Positions 63,645 to 64,000 of a DNA stretch of 64,000 nucleotides are shown here, piece after piece; positions within the stretch are counted from its first letter, which is position 1, and each line of letters begins with the position of its first letter. Source of the DNA: Rhynochetos jubatus. Its lineage: Eukaryota; Chordata; Aves; Eurypygiformes; Rhynochetidae. The stretch lies in NCBI GenBank assembly GCA_027574665.1, contig CM050655.1:1240001-1304000 (forward strand), read 5' to 3'. The notes under the pieces are model-generated. The model was not told the DNA's origin and searched no databases. It worked only from the letters and a program-made list of their open reading frames with translations. The position numbers were made by a program, and so were the translations under genes.

Positions 63645-64000
63645 CTGAAATTTAAAAATATATAAGACACAAAGTTGATACAGATTAATTGCACAGGCTA
63701 TGCTTTTAAACTTCATCAAGTTAGCAGTTGATTAGTTGACCACCCTGAGTCACAGATCTCCATGTCAGCTGTGAAGGTGCAAGGTCATTCCACCACCCAA
63801 TCAAAAGCTTATGTCCCAGAGATGTCCTGAAATGAAAATCCAAATGATCGACAATCTGAAACATCAACAAACAAGCCCAGCCCTCCAGGAAAGGAGAACT
63901 AAACTCAGGCTGACACAGGGTACATGGTGGCTTAGGGTCAAAAAGTCTCCTACACCAAGGGGGTCCACGTGCAGAGATCCACTTTCCAGGTGGTAAGGGA

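Overview
The window is nuclear DNA from a vertebrate, almost certainly a bird. Three protein-coding genes are split into many short exons with GT-AG introns. Several CR1 LINE fragments carry the avian-type 3' end (a run ending near ATTCTATGATTCTATGA), and two LTRs have avian-ERV-style TGTC...GACA or TGTC...CACA ends. I cannot name the species. I saw no tRNA, rRNA, CRISPR or prokaryotic features.

Layout. (1) 1-20,960, + strand: the last ten coding exons and a long 3' UTR of ERLIN1, an ER-membrane SPFH/prohibitin-domain protein. Its first exon or exons lie left of the window. Its largest introns are 744-6390 and 8698-15106, the second loaded with CR1 copies. (2) 21,640-36,260, - strand: a complete ADAM8 gene. 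I traced 22 coding exons, all phase-consistent, giving 833 codons plus stop. It is a membrane-anchored metalloprotease-disintegrin with an intact zinc-binding site, and its first exon sits in a CpG island. (3) 36,260-39,500: a G-rich intergenic stretch. (4) 39,500-63,644, - strand: the last eleven coding exons of TUBGCP2 (gamma-tubulin complex component 2). Its N-terminal exons lie right of the window. The two long introns hold a solo LTR (about 41.86-42.63 kb) and a truncated ERVL-like provirus (about 51.76-53.18 kb), plus CR1 copies.

ERLIN1 and ADAM8 converge tail to tail, with poly(A) signals about 0.7 kb apart. TUBGCP2 lies upstream of ADAM8 in the same orientation, as I recall it in mammals. 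The three genes do not form a pathway: ERLIN1 acts in ER-associated degradation and lipid-raft-like ER domains, ADAM8 in cell-surface shedding, and TUBGCP2 in microtubule nucleation.

I did not find a new biological system. The best second looks are: an exact 90-bp duplication (94 bp with one mismatch) that starts at the outer edge of the proviral LTR and recurs before the truncated pol fragment, which suggests a haplotype-switch assembly join or a real template-switch event; furin-type tetrabasic residues directly before the ADAM8 cysteine switch; and an RGD in the ADAM8 disintegrin domain outside the usual loop.
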